A DNA stretch of 64,000 nucleotides from Saccharina japonica (taxonomy: Eukaryota; Sar; Phaeophyceae; Laminariales; Laminariaceae). The position numbers and the translations under genes are program-made. How positions within the stretch are numbered: the first letter of the stretch is position 1; each line of letters opens with the position of its first letter. This document shows positions 34,780 to 46,333 of this stretch, in pieces. Under the pieces are notes generated by a model. The model did no database searches. It was not told the DNA's origin and saw only the letters and a list, made by a program, of their open reading frames with translations. Where the stretch lies: positions 62,001 to 126,000 of the forward strand of contig MEHQ01003590.1 of NCBI GenBank assembly GCA_008828725.1, in the 5' to 3' direction.

Positions 34780-35690
34780 TCCTCGTTGTGTTCAATGTTG
34801 CACAGATACTCCGAGTACCTTGGAGTAAAGTAAGGAGCATTGAAGATAAAATACTTCAGGTACTTCGTGTGCTCGGGGTATTTCGGGGTTCGATACTCCG
34901 GGATACTGGTCGTACTAGGAGTATTTCGGGTATGAACACTCTCGATACTTCTTGTACTCGGAGTACATCGAGGTCCAATACTGCAGGTACTCCTTGCACT
35001 CCGAGTATGTGGGGCTTCAATACTGCTCATACTCCAAGTACTCCGAGTATTCAGGCCGCCACAGTACTCTAACTCGGAGTACGAAATGTACTCAATACTC
35101 GGAGTATACTCGGAGTGTGAAGTACGTTAGGAGCGTCTTTGCATCATTAAAAAGACTCGGCCGTCATTCCTCCCAGGTTCTGGGAGCATGTGACTGGCGT
35201 TTACAGCAATTCAAAATTCACAGATACTCCCATTACCTTGGAGTATAATAAGAGTATTCTCGAGAAACAATACTTCAGGTACTTCTGTGTACTCGCAGTA
35301 TTTCGGTGTCAAATACTCTCGATACTCGGGGTATATCCACAGGGGACATACACAGCCGAGACAGCGACAGCCTGCCATCGATGGCGCCGTCAACCGGTTA
35401 TTACTTCCGTCGCAGGTGTATAGTTATGCTCGTAGGACTCTGGAATCCAATAAAACACAACAACTCTGTGAACAACATTGCACAGGTTCTCCGAGTACAC
35501 TCCATTCTCTATGGAGGAGTATGTGTATTAGAGTAATGGTGGCCTGAATACTCGGAGTACTTGGAGTACGAGCAGTGCTGAAGACCCAAGTACTCCGAGT
35601 ACTGGGAGTATGAGCAGTACTTATACTCGAGTACAAGCAGTACTCGGAGTAAACATCAAAATTACTCGGAGTACAGCAGGATAGAAACAA
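34780..35690. repeat. Field of TACTCCGAGTA palindromes
   Basis: The motif TACTCCGAGTA, its near forms (TACTCGGAGTA, TACTTGGAGTA) and half sites occur dozens of times in 0.9 kb at irregular spacing and in both orientations. No fixed period is visible. It is non-coding by composition. Confidence 0.85.
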
Positions 35691-35880
35691 CCGTAAATAA
35701 CTAACTAACTGATGATAATGTGCTTTGTTCAGAGTTGTGTATTGGTCGATTCCAGAGTCCTACGAGCATGATCACTATACATCGCGACTCGATCGCGACT
35801 GAAGTAAATGCTCGACCGCGACATCGATGGCAGGTTGTCGCTGTCTCGGCTGCATGTCATTTGTGGATATACAGCAGTAC
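35335..35880. repeat. Inverted repeat pair (35335-35480 / 35720-35880)
   Basis: The left arm has ACAGCCGAGACAGCGACAGC and CTCGTAGGACTCTGGAATC. The right arm carries their complements (GATTCCAGAGTCCTACGAGC and GCTGTCTCGGCTGCATGTC). The arms are about 150 bp with a spacer of about 240 bp rich in TACTCGGAGTA motifs. Confidence 0.8.
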
Positions 35881-35899
35881 AGAAACAACCGTAAAATAA

Positions 35900-36187
35900 T
35901 AGGGCTGCTGCTGCTGTAAAGTTTGTAAGTACGGAGAGGCCAGCATCTGACGATTTGGGCCATCGAATTCTCAAATCGAAACAAATCCGGTCAGAGTTTG
36001 CACAATCGGACTGCACAGGACGTTACTTTCGTTTTTAAGATCGACAAATACAAATCTGAAGCTCGAAATCGAACCGCATACATAGGAAACGGCCTTTTGA
36101 GAATCAAATCGAACGACTTGGGTCATCGGATTTTCAAATCGAAAAATGGCATGGTCTCAAAATTTAAGATGTTATCCATCGAGCAAC

Positions 36188-36230
<43 letters not shown>

Positions 36231-36745
36231 TGGCGACACAGCGACGTTGCTTCGCTCCCGACGCGCAGCCGGCGATCGGTGCGTCTCTCCGTCGCCAAAC
36301 TTCAGTCGGCTGGCGCGGGCTCGGGCCTAGAGACGAAGGTAAGCCCACTCGGCGCGCGCCTCTCCGTACTCGTAGACTTTACATCAGCAGCAGCAGCAGC
36401 AGCACAGTCAGTCAACGCTCGGCTGCGTCGTTGTGTCAAAATACAAAATACCAAGACAGGTCGACTCGAGCGCACTCGGCGCGTCGCCGCCAGACCAGAG
36501 GCGCCCAGCCTGGCTTCGGACGCTTGGGTTCTACGTTCAGTACAGCGCACTCGGCGCGTCTCATCGCGGCGCCAGACCACAACAACGGCAGTTGGTCTTG
36601 CCGTTTGCTCAAATATCTGCACGTACAACAAATCGAGTCGACCTGTCTTTTGGTGTTATTTAGTATTTTGACACAACGAAGCATCCGAGCGTTGACTGAC
36701 TGCTGTTGTGCTGCTGCTGCTGCTGCTGTACCGATTCAGAGTGAC
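35900..36745. mobile_element. G-family element, rearranged copy 2
   Basis: 35960-36095 matches 26200-26323 in the same orientation. 36110-36700 matches 25600-26150 in the opposite orientation, including GCGCACTCGGCGCGTC and GTTTGCTCAAATATCTGC. A CAG tract at 36189-36229 corresponds to the CTG tract of copy 1. Reading frames here are driven by CAG (poly-Q/S) and have no known domain. Confidence 0.7.
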
Positions 36746-37199
36746 CGTTGCTGTTGCGAGCTGACGAGGCGGTCTATTGAGGCGTGGCATGTCACACCCG
36801 CGACCTTCGCAGCTCATCACAACCTCCCTTACCCTTGTTCAAACAAAATATTCATCATAGATGTGGACCTCCCAAAGGTCAGTCAGTGCTCTGCGCGTTT
36901 GCGTGATGATCTGCTCGGTGCGTGCTGCTGTCCTCGGCGTGTCGAACACACCCCACCTCTGATGCTGATACTCCGCCGAGGCGCATGATGTGTGCTAGGC
37001 TGTCGAGGCGTGCAAAAACTAGCGCGACGCTGCTGCTGTACGCCAGGAACGGGCTTTGAGGGTCGAGCGAACAAGGGGGTACCCAGGGTGTGATTTCTGG
37101 GGGCCACTTATTCACTTGATTATCTCGGTCACTTATTTCACTTGGTAACCTCTGTCACTGTTTCACTTGATAATCTGTGACGCTTTTTGAATTTAGGTT
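36746..37199. other. No recognisable gene
   Basis: Contains CACTTATT/TCACTTGATAATCT short direct repeats near 37110-37180. Nothing else was identified. Confidence 0.4.
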
Positions 37200-37560
37200 T
37201 TGATACTCCTGTCTGTTTCACAGACTGGAGAATTCGAGCGGTGCATATTTCTCGAACATATATTATTTACAAAGCGACAACCAATGAACACCATCATCGT
37301 CGAGTGGGTGAGCGAGGGCCACGGTAAGCACCGGTCTTCACGCGAGGCAAGCGACGGGGCTCACTGGGGCGGAGAGGCAGTAGAGCTCGACCCGGACGGC
37401 ATCGATGGCGAGGTGATCGGGGGGGGGCGGGGTGCGTCCAGGACGACAGAACGTGAAATACGTTCCATTTTATTTATGCTTAGCGGTGCAATCGCCATAT
37501 AGACCATGCGGCCCGACGGAAGTTTTGTTTTTATATCAAATTTTAATGTACACTTGATTT
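37200..37560. repeat. E-family mosaic repeat, 3' half
   Basis: Matches 56080-56380: GAGGGCCACGGT-AGCACCGG, GGGGCTCACTGGGGC and GAGAGGCAGTAGAGCTCGAC. A shared frame reads GAHWG-EAVELDPD-IDGEV. It is the complementary half of the copy at 34296-34680. Confidence 0.8.
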
Positions 37561-37599
37561 TCAATTGTTTCCCACCGAATTTTTTATATCTTTCTTTTT

Positions 37600-38045
37600 C
37601 GCTCCTGCTGTTTTGTACGAGTGCGAGTAAGTATGCACCTCTTTGTCAGTTTTGTGGGCTTTTGCTTTTTCGTACTTTACAACTTGACGACCGTGCTGTA
37701 CTGTGTTTTCTCTTTCATATAATACAAAGTACGAACTACTACAGTACTACAGTAGTACCTACAGTAGTACTGTTGTACTACCACAAATACTAAGTACGAA
37801 AATAGCACAAATCACACCCACAGCAGGCAGCGCAGCACCGTGCTGTGAGCCGTGTTGCTGTGCTTTCTATTTAGAACATACAGCTTTGGTGTCTACGAAC
37901 ATGGAGCTAATGCACACCCCGAGCATGTTTTGCATGCATATCAAGTGCGCCGTTTCCTCGCTGCACGACCAATCTCTTGTATTTTCAAGTCGGTGCTTGC
38001 ACTACATCATGGGCCTCGCCTGCCCCTTTCCTTGCGCGAGCGTAA
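37600..38045. repeat. H-family repeat, compact copy
   Basis: 37600-37745 matches 62080-62260 and 37805-38042 matches 63345-63590, sharing ACAACTTGACGACCGTGCTG-type and ATGGAGCTAATG-GCA, TTTTCAAGTCGGTGCTTGC and CACTACATCATGGGCC segments. In the second copy the two parts are separated by about 1.1 kb of extra sequence. Confidence 0.8.
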
Positions 38046-38750
38046 CTGGCGGCGTCAGCCGCCCACGCAGCGGAGCGCTTGTACAGCTTACTAAGTTGAG
38101 GATCGACCATTCATCTAGTAAACCTCACAGCTGGCGCAATCCCAAGATTTTGTATTCATGGTTTTTTTTTTTTCCAACACCTTTCACACATTATGAGCTG
38201 GCAAGGAGATGTCGGGGGGGTCTCGTACTGTGGGAAGCCCCGTATGACCTAGCTCAGCTCAAGGCCAGCATAAAGCTGTACCACTCGAGAGAGTTCGTCA
38301 CCCTAGCTGACGCGAAATAAGATGTGTGAATTATTACCCGGAAGAACCCAGGCAGAACCCGGGCAGAGCCCAGTTAGAGAGTCCCCGCTGGAAGCGACCT
38401 GGGCAGCGCCCGGTCAGAGAGACCCTGCAACAAGAAGAACAAGAACAAGAACTGGCTGCTGTGCGCGACGATCCACAGCAGCAAATAGCCATATCTGTTA
38501 TACCCTAAGATCCATTGCCACCTAGGAAACCCGGGGGTGCGGCCCGGATGTCCCCGGACGACCACATTACACATTTGTGCTTGCTGCTCTTCTGGGGGAA
38601 CAAAACAGACAATCGGTCAAATTCAACCCGGGTGCCACAGGTACCAGGTAGAAGAGAGAGTACTTTGTAACCAAGAGTACAACGTAGTAATCGCAGCGTT
38701 GCCGCTCCCTATACTGCAAACTGTTGTATTTCCACCCCAAATATAGAAAT
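38046..38750. other. Unclassified; possible decayed ORF at 38326-38508
   Basis: A 60-codon frame (rich in E, Q and P, with internal near-repeats of CCCGGGCAGAG) runs into an in-frame stop and then KPGGAARMSPDDHITHLCL. No family recognised. It may be the start of an old transposon gene. Confidence 0.3.
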
Positions 38751-39480
38751 ACAGAGTACAACGCCCCTGGTTCTGGTTGTGGCCACCATAGGATTATCGA
38801 GGTTATCATCCACTCGTATGTGGAACTCAACTTATGTTTGGTCTTGGATCGCATGCAAGCACGCTCGTCGATCTTGCCTGCTCGTCTGTTCCTCGTTGTG
38901 CTTGTATGCATGCCTCATCACATATCACATAAATGCTCGTTTGCCAGATAATGCATGCAGCCAATCGACGATCAAGCGTATTTTCGAATCCAAACAACGA
39001 TCGGCGTGTAATGGACGGAACCTTGGAGTCTCCACGCCTCCTGAACACTTGAATTGATATTATTAATACCCAACACCTAGTATATATACGAGTAGTATAT
39101 ACAGAGTACAACGCCCTGGGTTCGGGGTCTGGTCGCCCTAGGAGTCTCGACGTTATGATCTGCTCGTAGATGAACTGGTTGTGTTTGGTTTTGGATCGCA
39201 TGCAAGCACGGTCGTCACTCGTATCTGTTCGCTCGCTGCTCGCTATGCATGTGCTGTCTTCATGCTTCTTGACATATTGCATGAACACGCGTTCACCAAC
39301 AAATACATGCATGCCTTTCACGATCGAAAATATTCTCGAATTCACACACACGATTGGAGTGCAATGGACGGAAACTCGGACTCTCCATTCCACCCGAACC
39401 CTCCTGGAACTAATATGATTTATACCCAACATCTATTAATAGTATTCATAGTATATACAGATTTCAACGCACCTGTGGTC
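38751..39480. repeat. Diverged tandem repeat, period about 350 bp
   Basis: ACAGAGTACAACGCCC starts copies at 38751 and 39101, and a third begins near 39450. Both full copies carry TTGGATCGCATGCAAGCACG, GCATGAACAC/ACATAAATGC-like segments and AATGGACGGAA. Similarity looks to be about 70 percent. Confidence 0.75.
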
Positions 39481-40018
39481 ATTCGGTTAACTTTGAAGCA
39501 CCCCTAGCGGCGAGGTACCTTGTCGACGACCTTGTGGGAGGTGCTGTACCTTGTTAGAGTGGCAAATGACACCCACCAAAAACAAAAGTGAGAATGTCCT
39601 TTTGATCGTGTGTCACATTTCCTATAGCGTTTACAGTCATAACTAATTCACATTTGTTTTTTTGAAGATTAAATTATCGGTCTGAGAAAAAGCGTCCGAG
39701 ACTTGAACCCAAAAACCACATAAACGACTTGATTAAAGCATAGATTCCCATCTGAAAAAAACAACAAATGCCCGCATTAACAACAAAAAACACTATCCTA
39801 TCGACCATTATTTGACTTGGTTGTAGTGTGCATTTTTTCATGCTGAAAAGTGTATGCTCCAAGATTCCTTCTCTCAAACCCATATATTGACGATATTAAA
39901 GTTTAGTTTTCCAGCCAGAAAACATAGTAAGTTATTGTCAGCATTAACGACTGCGAAAACAAAAATGATTACGCCGAGGATTATTTTGTAACTTGATTAT
40001 AGTATCCATTTATTTTTC
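39481..40018. other. No recognisable gene
   Basis: AT-rich. On the minus strand near 39690-39760 there is a B-box-like GGTTCAAGTCTCGG, but no credible tRNA fold. Confidence 0.35.
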
Positions 40019-40700
40019 GATCGAAGCACCGCTCCCTGTTCCCCTGCGAAGCAACCGCACACTGAACTAGCTTTGAAGACAACAACCTCCATAACGTAAA
40101 TGCATAACGCTCATCATGTGACAATTAATGTTTACGTTACCACATGTTAAACTTATTACACGCTATGTGCCACATCTCATCACCTGGAGAATTTCTCGAA
40201 CTAATTTTGACCATCCGCGATATTATGCAACGCCAACATCAGGTTTGTTAACCTTAGTCGAAGCACCGCTGCCCGTTCTCTTGCGCAGCAACCACACACC
40301 GAACAAGTTTTAAAGACAACAACCCTCCACCAGAAATCAAACGTATGCCACTCATCATATTGAAATTAATTTATACTTTACCACAGCTTAAAATGAATAC
40401 GTACCGTGTGCCACATGTGATCACCTCGAAAATTCTTCGCACTCACGTTTACCCTCCGCGTCATTATGCAACGCCAACATTAAGTCTGTCAACCTCAATC
40501 GAAGCACCGCTTCCTTTTCGCTTGCGTCACAACCACACACTGAACGAGTTTTGAAGACAACTTCTCGAGTGAAGGTCACCTTCACCACAAATCAAACGTA
40601 CACCACTCATCATGTCGCAATGCATGTTACCACATGTGAATATTAATACGTAGCGTATTTCCACATGTGATCACGTGGATAATTCCTTGCACCTACTTTG
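40019..40700. repeat. Tandem repeat, about three 240-bp units
   Basis: TCGAAGCACCGCT opens units at 40020, 40259 and 40499. Each contains CAACCACACAC-GAAC, a CCACTCATCAT segment and CCACATGTGATCAC, and the first two also share TTATGCAACGCCAACAT. Confidence 0.85.
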
Positions 40701-41498
40701 AACCAGATTGTGTCATGAACCATTTCCCCGCATGCTACCGCTGTCAGCCATTTCCCCACATGCTGCCACCATCTTAAAAAAACAAAAGAAAAATAATAAA
40801 ACGTACTGTAGATGGAACTACTAGGCCTTGGCAGATTATATTATTTGGCTTCTATATATTCATACCGGACCACGATTTGATCCATATAAAGCGGGGGGGG
40901 GGGTGAACTTCATTTTCATGGATCGCCGTAGCCGTGTGACCATAGACCCTCGCATCCCCCTACAATGCCGGACGGTAAGGAAACGAATAAGAGGGAGCCA
41001 AGTGTTGTAACATGTTATATCGAGGATTAGAGAAAAAAATGACGTTGGTATAGGTGTTATTGCTTGAATGATGACACTTCAACGGGAACGGGTCATCGTG
41101 CTAAATATGACGTTTAGCTATACCAAGAAGCAGCACAATCCATAAATTGCTTGCCACATACTTGCCACACAACCTGCCATTTTAAGCACTGCGTAACGAG
41201 TCATCAAAGGATGGCAGAACTGCTGTATTTTGAACCCACACAAAAAACAAGCCATCTTTGGCCCGCTCACGGAAAACAAGTCAATTTATATATCTACGAA
41301 GCATGCTGTTAGGTTTTCATGTTCGTTCTTGCTCCACTCCCCTAGGCACGTCCCGGAGGGGAACCTTGTATAGTGTATCACTTTACCTGATCTGTGGATT
41401 GCGTTATCGGGTGTGGATCGTGGACCGGTTAGTCTTTGGAATTTATGTTTTTATCCGCTATACCGGCCCTGCCCTGGCGTAGTTCGGGGTAGCACTTA
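40701..41498. other. No gene; two dispersed repeat fragments
   Basis: 40890-40960 is a copy of the poly-G-linked repeat at 5103 and 5640. 41376-41475 is an inverted copy of 25065-25160. Confidence 0.6.
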
Positions 41499-42270
41499 GG
41501 GCCCGTCTTAACGAGCAAACAAAAAACAAATATAAAAAAATGAAAAATAAACTAAAAGCAGAACTAAAGAACATTCGAGCCTCAGTGGTCAAAGAGCAAA
41601 AAACATCAGTAGAGATCCCGAAAACTCATTTTGTTTTTTTCGTTTTTTTTTAATTGCGAGAGGGTTTAATGTTTTAATGAAAAGGGGTGCAATAATATCT
41701 GATTATGGGATATCATCGCCAAGAGGAACATAGGATGACCGGTTCCCAAGCGCACGGTGGGTGGAGTAGTGCGTGGGGCTGATGCAGGGCTTGCGACATC
41801 AAAGCCAGCATATATCGGTAGGGTATAACCAAGCTGTGCCTATGAAAGAACCCAGAGGGTCAGGAGGTGGCTGTGGCGATATATTTTGCGATGGGGGTGC
41901 CAGAGAGCGGCCCAATGTCTGCCGACAAACGGCGAGGACCCAAACACAACTTCCGGGGCCTTCCCGAGGGAGCGGGTTGGACCACGAGCACCGCCTGCTC
42001 TCAGGGGTGCCTCGCGCGTGCGAGTTGGGATTGTGCAGCTGCGTCGTTGGGTGCATTCGCCGCGAGTCCATATGCGGTGGCGGTTGAGCTATTCCGTGAT
42101 TCAAAAAGAAAGTTGCACCGCGAGTTTTTACTTCTATTTTCGTTTTGTTTTTTTCAGATAAAGTTGGCTGTCGTTCGGACTCAACTGCGTTTTTTTTATC
42201 AAAAAACAAAAGGCTGTTCGTCATTTTCATTTTTTATTTTCATTCTTTATTTGCTCGTTAAGACCCGCCC
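41499..42270. mobile_element. M2: Harbinger-like MITE, TTA TSD
   Basis: Left end GGGCCCGTCTTAACGAGCAA; right end inverted GGGCGGGTCTTAACGAGCAA. TTA lies on both sides (41496-41498 and 42271-42273). It is 772 bp and non-coding. TTA/TNA target duplications with GGG-starting TIRs are typical of PIF/Harbinger (Tourist-like) MITEs. Confidence 0.88.
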
Positions 42271-42273
42271 TTA

Positions 42274-42952
42274 GGGCATGTCTAAAGAGAAACGAAAATC
42301 AAAAACGAAAAGCGAAACCATTTCGTTTTCGATACACTTTTAGCCGATGTGTCTAAACAGAAACGAATTGTGAACAGCAAGATCCAGGCGAAAAACAAGT
42401 GAGAGCACAAGCTATGGGCTGTTCACAACTATGTACACATGCCGACAATCTAGCGCTCGGCAACACAGGCCCACCAGAGAAGCAGGCAGGCGCGACGACA
42501 AATCGATACCGGGAGGTCGTTGGGTCTTCCGTGGGGGTGGTCGCGTGTCCAACGTTGACGCGCCGGGATCAAAATTCAAATTATACTGGGAACCCTAGAG
42601 CGTCGGGGCTGCTGGCGTTATGATTGGCCTGTTGGCTATTTACGGGGGACCTATGTGGCTGTGTCGCCGTCCTAGCTGTGGATTGCGAGCTGCGTGCGGC
42701 AGTCGTGATGTCATATTTTGACGTGGCTGCGCTGACCAGTAGGACACGCTCAATTGTTGTTGTTCGTGCTTTTGTTTTTCTTCTCGTTTTTCAGCTGTCA
42801 ATTTTTTGGTTTTCGCAATAGGTTGGAAATCATTGATTTTCTCAGAACAAAAAAAAACGAAGGGGAACACGTTTGTGCCAGGGACCAATCAGCGACCTGC
42901 TTATTTTCATTTCGTTTTTCGTTTTCGTTTTCGTTGCTGTTTGAACATGCCC
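42274..42952. mobile_element. M1: Harbinger-like MITE, TTA TSD
   Basis: Left end GGGCATGTCTAAAGAGAAAC; right end inverted GGGCATGTTCAAACAGCAAC. TTA lies at 42271-42273 (shared with M2) and 42953-42955 (shared with M3). This is the intact reference for the decayed copies at 150-700 and 3010-3560 and for the MITE split by the YR element. Confidence 0.88.
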
Positions 42953-43111
42953 TTAGGGCCGGTCCTAACGAGGAAACAAAAACGAAAATAAAAACGAAAA
43001 CAAAAATCGAAGAGCAGGACTAAAGAGCAAGTCAGTTTGATTGGTCAAATTCAACAAACTAGAAGTAGAGATCCCGATACCTCTCTTTTTACTTTAAAGT
43101 ATTTTGTTCAA

Positions 43112-44868
43112 GGGAAATGGTCATTTGGGGGTACACCCCTTTTTTTCACGGCCATTTGGGGGTAGGGTCGAGATGCGCCAGCGAAACGTGCTCCCGCGGG
43201 CCCAAACAGGCCTCAAAACATATTCCGAACCCCTGGCGAGATGCCCAAAGCACATGCCATGTACGCACACAACTCTTTGTTTTTTTCAGGCACGTCCTTG
43301 GGCCTAACGGGACAGCGGCGCACGAAGGAGCAAACGAAGTTCCCCCTTTGACCACATATTGGAGATAACCCCACGTACATACTTAAATGTATCCCCCCGA
43401 TTGACCACTTTTTTCACCCCGTTTGTCCGAAACCATACCCCCTTGTGACCATCTGCGACAGCCTAAAAAACGACTACAGCAGTACGTATCTACGTCACCG
43501 CCCAACAGCCCGAATAGACCACGGGGCGGAACATCCATAGCTTGCGAGTAATCGGGATCGTTGCCTCCCAAAATATCGGCGGAAATATATCCAAATCAAA
43601 TATTTATATAAGATATGAAGATATCGGCTTTTCCAGGCGGGCCCGCAGAATTGATTTTTCGACACCTAACTATCTAAAATGGTTAGAATGGAAAAACAAT
43701 CGGAACATTGTGATCGCTGGACGATTTAGCACAAAACAAGTATTTTTTCTGAATTTTTCCAAAAACCAATTACTTTGTTTTAAAGACCCCCCCCCTCGAG
43801 GCCCAAGGGAGGGGGGGGTTTCTTTAAAACCAAGTGAGTGGTTTTTGGAAAAATTTAGACAAAAAAAAAGTTGTTTTTTTCTGAATAGTGCAGCGATCAC
43901 AGTGCTTCGGTTGTTTTTCCATTCTGACCATTTTAGATAGTTAGGTGTCGAAACAATACTTTTCGGGCGCCCCTGGCTCTTCTGAGAAAACATGACGGCG
44001 ATGGGAGGAGCAGAACACATGGAGTACGCGTAGTTGCTCGGCGTATGAGTCGTGGGTCGTGGTTTGCTGGGTACCTCGTTGCCGGGTGATCCTACTCAAA
44101 CACACCAGCCTGCCGTCCAATACACAGCACAGACACCCAGTGGCGTTGAACGTACAGTCAGGTGGGCCAACGCCTTCCCGCCATGTCGAGCCAATGTGGC
44201 TTGGGCACCGCTTCTGGCGTTTTGCCCCCACAACAGCACCCAGCAACAAAGCACCAAGCATCCAGCAACCCACGACCCACGACTCATACGCCGAGCAACT
44301 ACGCGTATGTAGTCTGATTCTCCCATCACCATCATTGTTTTCTCAGAAGAGCCGATATCTTCATATCGTCTATAAAGATTTGATTTGTATAAATTTCCGC
44401 CGATATTTTGAGAGCCAATGGTCCCGACTACTCGCAAGTTCTGGATATTCCGCCCTTTGGTCTATTCGGGCTGTTGGGCGGTGACGTGGATAGGTACTGC
44501 TGTAATCGTTTCCTAGGCTGTCGCAGATGGTCACAAGGGGGTATGGTTTCGGTCAAACGGGGTAAAAAACGTGGTCAATCGGGGGAGTAGATAAATTTAG
44601 TAGATACGTGGGGTTATCTCCCCCCAATATGTGGTCAAAGGAGGGACCTTGTTTGCTCCCTCCTGCGCTGCCGTCGCGTTAGGCCCAAGGACGTGCCTGA
44701 AAAAAATTAAGAGTTGTGTGCGTGCTTGGCATGGGCCATCTCGCCAGGACTTCGCAATGGCATTTGAGGCCTGTTTGGGCCCGCAAGAGCACGTTTCGCG
44801 GGCGAATTTTGGACCCTATCCCCAAATGGCCGTAAACCAGGGGGAATACCCCCAAATTACCATTTCCT
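43112..44868. mobile_element. F-family foldback element, complete copy
   Basis: Ends GGGAAATGGTCATTTGGGGG and, inverted, GGAAATGGTAATTTGGGGGT. Arms of about 0.5 kb are inverted copies: the left arm has CCGCCCAACAGCCCGAATAG and TCCCAAAATATCGGCGGAAA; the right arm has their complements. The loop holds CACCCAGCAAC and GTTGGACGG-type segments and, in this copy, a second nested palindrome at 43659-43951. No transposase gene. Inserted in M3; the M3 copy at 47364-49155 shows the uninterrupted site. Confidence 0.88.
43659..43951. mobile_element. Nested palindrome in foldback loop
   Basis: TCGACACCTAACTATCTAAA at the left is mirrored by TTTAGATAGTTAGGTGTCGA at the right. The arms are about 140 bp, meeting near 43800 at CTCGAGGCCCAAGGG between C and G runs. 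This insert is absent from the foldback at 60516-62011 and explains the size difference. Confidence 0.85.
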
Positions 44869-45501
44869 TTAAATCCCAGAGCGTTTATTTTTCACTAAAT
44901 GGGTGTTATTTCGACGGAATATAGGTTTCCCAGGGCGAAGAGGAACGCTGGAAGAGCTCGGAGTGTTGGGATGAAGCTTCCTATAAAGCTTTTACGACCG
45001 GTTGGCAAGCGCTCGATGGGGGAGGTGGTGCATGTTGCTGCCACGAGGCTTGTCTGCTCACGGCGCTAACATGTATGGATAGACTATAGCCAATGAGTTC
45101 CCTCGCAACAAACCGGGGGGTCAGGAAGTTGCTGTGGCGGCAAACGTTTGGTCAAGAGTGCCACTCGAAATTTAGACGTCCGCCCTCTAACAGCGATGGC
45201 CGACACGCAACTTCTAGAGCACTCGGGAGTGAGCGAGTTGGACCACGAGAACGGCCTCCTGTGAGGGGTGCTTCGCGCGTACAGCATAACTACCCACCGG
45301 CGTTGTCGAGCGCTATCGCTGGAAATCATCTGCTGCGGCGGTTGAGTAAATTCGAAAAATTGCACTGCGTAAAATTTCGACTCGGCTCCTTGTTTTTTAA
45401 TTCGTTTATGTTTTCTCGTTAGGACTCAACCTGCTGTTTTGGCCAAAAAGCGAAAGTCTGTTCGTCTATTTCGTTTTTGTTTCCTTGTTTTTCCCTCGTT
45501 A

Positions 45502-46333
45502 GGTCAGATCTTATGCAATACTATATTTGCGCTTGAAAACGGAAGGAAGTCGGATTTTCCACCCGCAAAATAATCGCACGACATCGTTGTTCGATGTGCT
45601 ATCTTATGGTGATTTTGGTTTTATTTCATGGGCGATCAGGAAAAGCAGAACAAAGTTCCGATTTGGAACTCCACGCGACACGAACGAGTGATCCATGCCC
45701 GGTCGGGCGATCAACCTTCCTAACCAGCTCCACGAAGAATGGGAACGGAATCAGGAACCTCTCTGGGGGGGCTGCGTACGGCTGGACCAGCAAGGAGCTC
45801 TCGCTTTTACGGAGCAAGAGTTGCTTGCGGCCGTCGCACGATTCAGAAACAAACAGTTAGACTGCTACTGCTGTTTGGGTTGTCTCAAATTTGTTTAGGT
45901 GGCGCAGCTGCTGTTGGACGGCCGCCACACACGCGTTATCGGCCAAGGTTAAACTGATGCTTTCCCTCTCCGTGGTGGTTGATGCACGGGTGCTGTGCCC
46001 CTTCTCTGTACCAGAGTAGCCACGGCCGTATCGTCGTGATCCGTCATAGCCCATAGACCCCCAGTCTATAAACCATACACAGTTGTACAATGCTTCCGAA
46101 ATCTCGTGCAAAGGCGTTTTCAATCAATTTCCAAAGTGGTTGAAAAAGACCGGCAAAGAAAACATTTGTTCATATTTTATCGATGACAATATCTCGAAGG
46201 AACATGTTTTCCACCAAAAAGGCGTCATACAACCCGATTTTGTTCAAATCTGATAATATATGCGACCAGATACCCCAAAGCCTCCGTAAATATTGGTAAA
46301 ATCACCCAAAGTATTACTGCATAAGATCTGGCC
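45502..46333. mobile_element. M4: TIR element, TTA TSD, inserted in the right TIR of M3
   Basis: Ends GGTCAGATCTTATGCAATA and inverted GGCCAGATCTTATGCAGTA. TTA flanks at 45499-45501 and 46334-46336. 832 bp. A second copy is at 51195-52020. A minus-strand frame that starts MKT-LHEISEALYN is shared by both copies but shows no known domain. Confidence 0.88.

Noticed and set aside
36146..36988. Open frame of 280 codons with a poly-Q stretch
   Set aside because: Poly-Q comes from the CAG tract; the rest is G-family element sequence found in the opposite orientation at 25.5-26.3 kb.
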